A DNA stretch of 64,000 nucleotides from Pseudomonas coleopterorum (GTDB lineage Bacteria; Pseudomonadota; Gammaproteobacteria; Pseudomonadales; Pseudomonadaceae), in assembly GCF_900105555.1 (NCBI RefSeq), contig NZ_FNTZ01000001.1:1054001-1118000 (forward strand). Direction: 5' to 3'. Of this stretch, positions 62,228-64,000 are shown one piece after another; positions within the stretch are counted from its first letter, which is position 1; every line of letters starts with the position of its first letter. Position numbers and translations under genes: made by a program. Under the pieces are notes generated by a model, which was not told the origin of the DNA, ran no database searches, and saw nothing but the letters and a program-made list of their open reading frames with translations.

Positions 62228-63334
62228 GTGACCGAGTCCGCCCTGCAACATCTACTGATCAAGCGTTTCTCGCTGGCTGCCTGCACCTATGCGTTGGTGC
62301 TGGTGCTCGTATGGGTGGCCATCCTGACTCAGTATTGCAGCGTGTCGCTGGTGACAGCGGTGGGTAGTACTTGCCTGGTCGTCGTCAGCCAGGGCGTGCT
62401 GTACTGGGTCTTCCGCACCGGCACCAACCAGCGCTTTCGCGACCCCAGCCTTACCGAGTTCCAAGTGCTGCTGGCCGTGGCCTGGCATACCTGGCTGATC
62501 GCCAATCTGGAAGTGGCTCGCGGCACCTTCATGGTGGTGTACGTGTTGATCCTGCTGTTCGGCGTGTTCCACCTGCCGCGCCTGGCGTTCGTGCGCTGTG
62601 CGCTGGTGGTGTTCGTCGCCTTCGTCGGGGTCAATCTGTGGGAAGCCTATCGCATGGCGCTGCCGGATCCGGGGCTGGCCACGTTGCAGATCTGCGCCAT
62701 GCTGGTGGTGCTGCTGTGGTTATGCATGTACGCCAGCTACGTGCAGAGCTCGCGCCAGCGCATGCGCCAGCGTCGCTACGCCCTGCAGGCGCACCAGGAC
62801 ACCCTGCGCGGCATGATGCGCCAGCTCGAAGACCTGGTGGCCACCGACGAACTCACGGGCTTGTTCAATCGTCGGCATTTCCTGCGCTTGGCTTCGCGCG
62901 AACTGGCCACGCTCAAGCCGGGTGTCGAGCATGGCCTGGCACTGATCGACCTCGACCACTTCAAGCGCATCAACGACATCCACGGCCACGCCGCCGGTGA
63001 TCAGGTGCTGCAGACCTTTGCCACCGTGACCCAGGACTGCCTGCGCGATATCGATGTACTGGCCCGCTATGGCGGCGAAGAATTCGTGCTGCTGATGCCG
63101 CAAGTCGATGCCGATCACCTGGTGCGCAGCTGCGAGCGGCTGCGTCGCGCGTTTGCCGACGCCGACCCGCAAGGCCTGGGCGCGGCCAATCTGAGTCTGT
63201 CGGTGGGCATGACCTTACTGGTGCCGGGCGACGATCTGGATGACGCGCTGCAACGTGCCGACCAGGCTCTGTATCGGGCCAAGCGCGAGGGTCGCAACCG
63301 CTGCGCGGCAGCCTGGGACATGGCCGATGCCTGA
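62228..63334 (+). CDS. Membrane-bound diguanylate cyclase (GGDEF), SadC-like
   Basis: A 368-residue protein (from GTG 62228): about six hydrophobic helices in residues ~15-170, a short coiled linker rich in Arg/Gln, and a GGDEF domain at ~205-365. The active-site motif is GGEEF in ARYGGEEFVLLMP, and the inhibitory I-site RxxD (RDID) lies exactly five residues before it, so product inhibition by c-di-GMP is expected. It should make c-di-GMP from two GTP. The fumarase - cyclase - ferredoxin-reductase order is that of sadC (PA4332) in P. aeruginosa, but this protein is shorter than SadC. An ATG at 62144 in frame would add 28 residues. Confidence 0.85.
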   Translation: MTESALQHLLIKRFSLAACTYALVLVLVWVAILTQYCSVSLVTAVGSTCLVVVSQGVLYWVFRTGTNQRFRDPSLTEFQVLLAVAWHTWLIANLEVARGTFMVVYVLILLFGVFHLPRLAFVRCALVVFVAFVGVNLWEAYRMALPDPGLATLQICAMLVVLLWLCMYASYVQSSRQRMRQRRYALQAHQDTLRGMMRQLEDLVATDELTGLFNRRHFLRLASRELATLKPGVEHGLALIDLDHFKRINDIHGHAAGDQVLQTFATVTQDCLRDIDVLARYGGEEFVLLMPQVDADHLVRSCERLRRAFADADPQGLGAANLSLSVGMTLLVPGDDLDDALQRADQALYRAKREGRNRCAAAWDMADA

Positions 63335-64000
63335 ATTGGAGACAGGCCAGCAGCGCTGGACGGTCGCGGCCGGCAGCAACCTGCTCGATGCCCTCAACGA
63401 GGCCGGCCTGCACGTGCCTTTCAGTTGTCGCGCAGGCAGTTGCCATGCGTGTCTGGTGCGCTGCCTGGTTGGCGAGCCCCACGACCGCAAACCTGACGCC
63501 CTGAGTGTCGGTAAGCGCGAGCAGGGCTGGCGGCTGGCCTGCCAGTGTCATATCGTCGAGGACTTGCGGGTGGCGGTGTTCGATCCTCAAGGTGACGGTA
63601 CGGCTGCGCGAGTGATCGGCTGTGACTGGCTGTCGGCCAACGTGCTGCGCCTGCGGCTGCAGGCGGAACGTGAACTGCGCTATCACGCCGGGCAGCACAT
63701 GGTGCTCTGGACCGCCACGGCCACAGGAGTGCGGGTCGCGCGGCCCTATTCCATCGCCAGCCTCGCCCAGGCCGACGAGTTTCTGGAGTTTCATCTGAGC
63801 TGTCGCCGCCCCGGCGCTTTCATCGATCAGGCCCGTCGGTTCAAGGTGGGCGATGTTGTGCAGGTAGGCGAAGTCCGCGGCGGCGCCTTGCATTACGATC
63901 CCGAATGGCAGTCCCGGCCACTGTGGCTGTTCGCCGCCGGTACCGGTCTGGCTCCCTTGTGGAGTGTGCTGCGCGAGGCGTTGCGGCAAGGGCATCAGGG
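63327..64000 (+). CDS. [2Fe-2S] ferredoxin - NAD(P)H oxidoreductase fusion (partial, runs off the window)
   Basis: The visible 224 codons begin at ATG 63327, overlapping the cyclase stop by 8 bases. Residues ~30-75 form a plant-type [2Fe-2S] domain (CRAGSCHAC, i.e. C-x4-C-x2-C, and the fourth ligand in LACQC). From ~95 on there is a ferredoxin-reductase FAD domain (RPYSIAS) and the beginning of the NAD(P) domain (AAGTGLAPLWSVLRE). The natural electron acceptor is not evident. Translational coupling to the cyclase is notable because the biochemical link is unclear. Confidence 0.9.
   Translation, partial: MPELETGQQRWTVAAGSNLLDALNEAGLHVPFSCRAGSCHACLVRCLVGEPHDRKPDALSVGKREQGWRLACQCHIVEDLRVAVFDPQGDGTAARVIGCDWLSANVLRLRLQAERELRYHAGQHMVLWTATATGVRVARPYSIASLAQADEFLEFHLSCRRPGAFIDQARRFKVGDVVQVGEVRGGALHYDPEWQSRPLWLFAAGTGLAPLWSVLREALRQGHQ

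Noticed and set aside
1..64000. CRISPR arrays, insertion sequences, integrases, prophage genes
   Set aside because: No regularly spaced repeats, transposase or integrase frames were found; the repeats present are REPs and one gene-internal duplication.

Overview
The window is chromosomal DNA from a Pseudomonas other than P. aeruginosa (putida/fluorescens/syringae side of the genus). Reasons: the order ung - abrB - tctABC - tctDE - ygfZ - sdhE/ygfX - nadB - algU-mucA-mucB-mucD - lepA - lepB - rnc - era - recO - pdxJ is the classic Pseudomonas order; mucC is absent between mucB and mucD; the DNA is GC-rich; and many intergenic gaps carry the palindromic REP unit (GCGGGCAGAGCCCGCTCCCAC type) typical of these species. 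The naming of the group is inference.

Layout. 1-230: end of a chemotaxis receptor. 378-5523: a sugar/polyol-type cassette (split transketolase, MFS transporter, SDR dehydrogenase) with a divergent LysR regulator. 5672-9471: tRNA-Gly(CCC), rsuA, a small cysteine-rich protein, a Gly/Tyr-rich lipoprotein, an enoyl-CoA hydratase/HIBYL-CoA hydrolase and ung. 9468-15939: the tctCBA tripartite tricarboxylate transporter, a frameshifted abrB-like gene and the divergent tctDE two-component system. 15936-20145: HDOD protein, ygfZ, sdhE-ygfX, nadB. 20436-24582: AlgU sigma factor locus with two AlgU-type promoters and a terminator between mucB and mucD. 24835-31089: lepA, lepB, DUF4845 gene, rnc, era, recO, pdxJ. 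31183-36023: nadE, DUF305, then an SDR - aldose/ketose isomerase - LacI cassette. 36303-40362: nrdA with tandem NrdR boxes and a DnaA box, and a FhuF-type gene.

40375-60231 is the accessory centrepiece: an insecticidal-type Tc (ABC) toxin locus, all on the minus strand. In order of transcription it encodes a TcC/RHS protein with a variable C-terminal effector, a TcA N-terminal half interrupted by an in-frame amber codon, the single TcA C-terminal half (pore and TcB-binding part), a second intact TcA N-terminal half, and a TcB (SpvB-like) cocoon protein. The two N-terminal halves share a 724-bp nearly identical block, and a conserved 29-bp element lies upstream of both the first half and the TcB gene. 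The TcC effector has an FSGC...H pattern reminiscent of CNF1/BLF1 glutamine deamidases. 60374-64000: class I fumarase, a membrane diguanylate cyclase (SadC-like by context) and the start of a ferredoxin-type reductase.

Most of the window is core genome. The likely accessory parts are the Tc locus, the transketolase cassette and the LacI/isomerase cassette. No insertion sequences, integrases or CRISPR arrays were seen.
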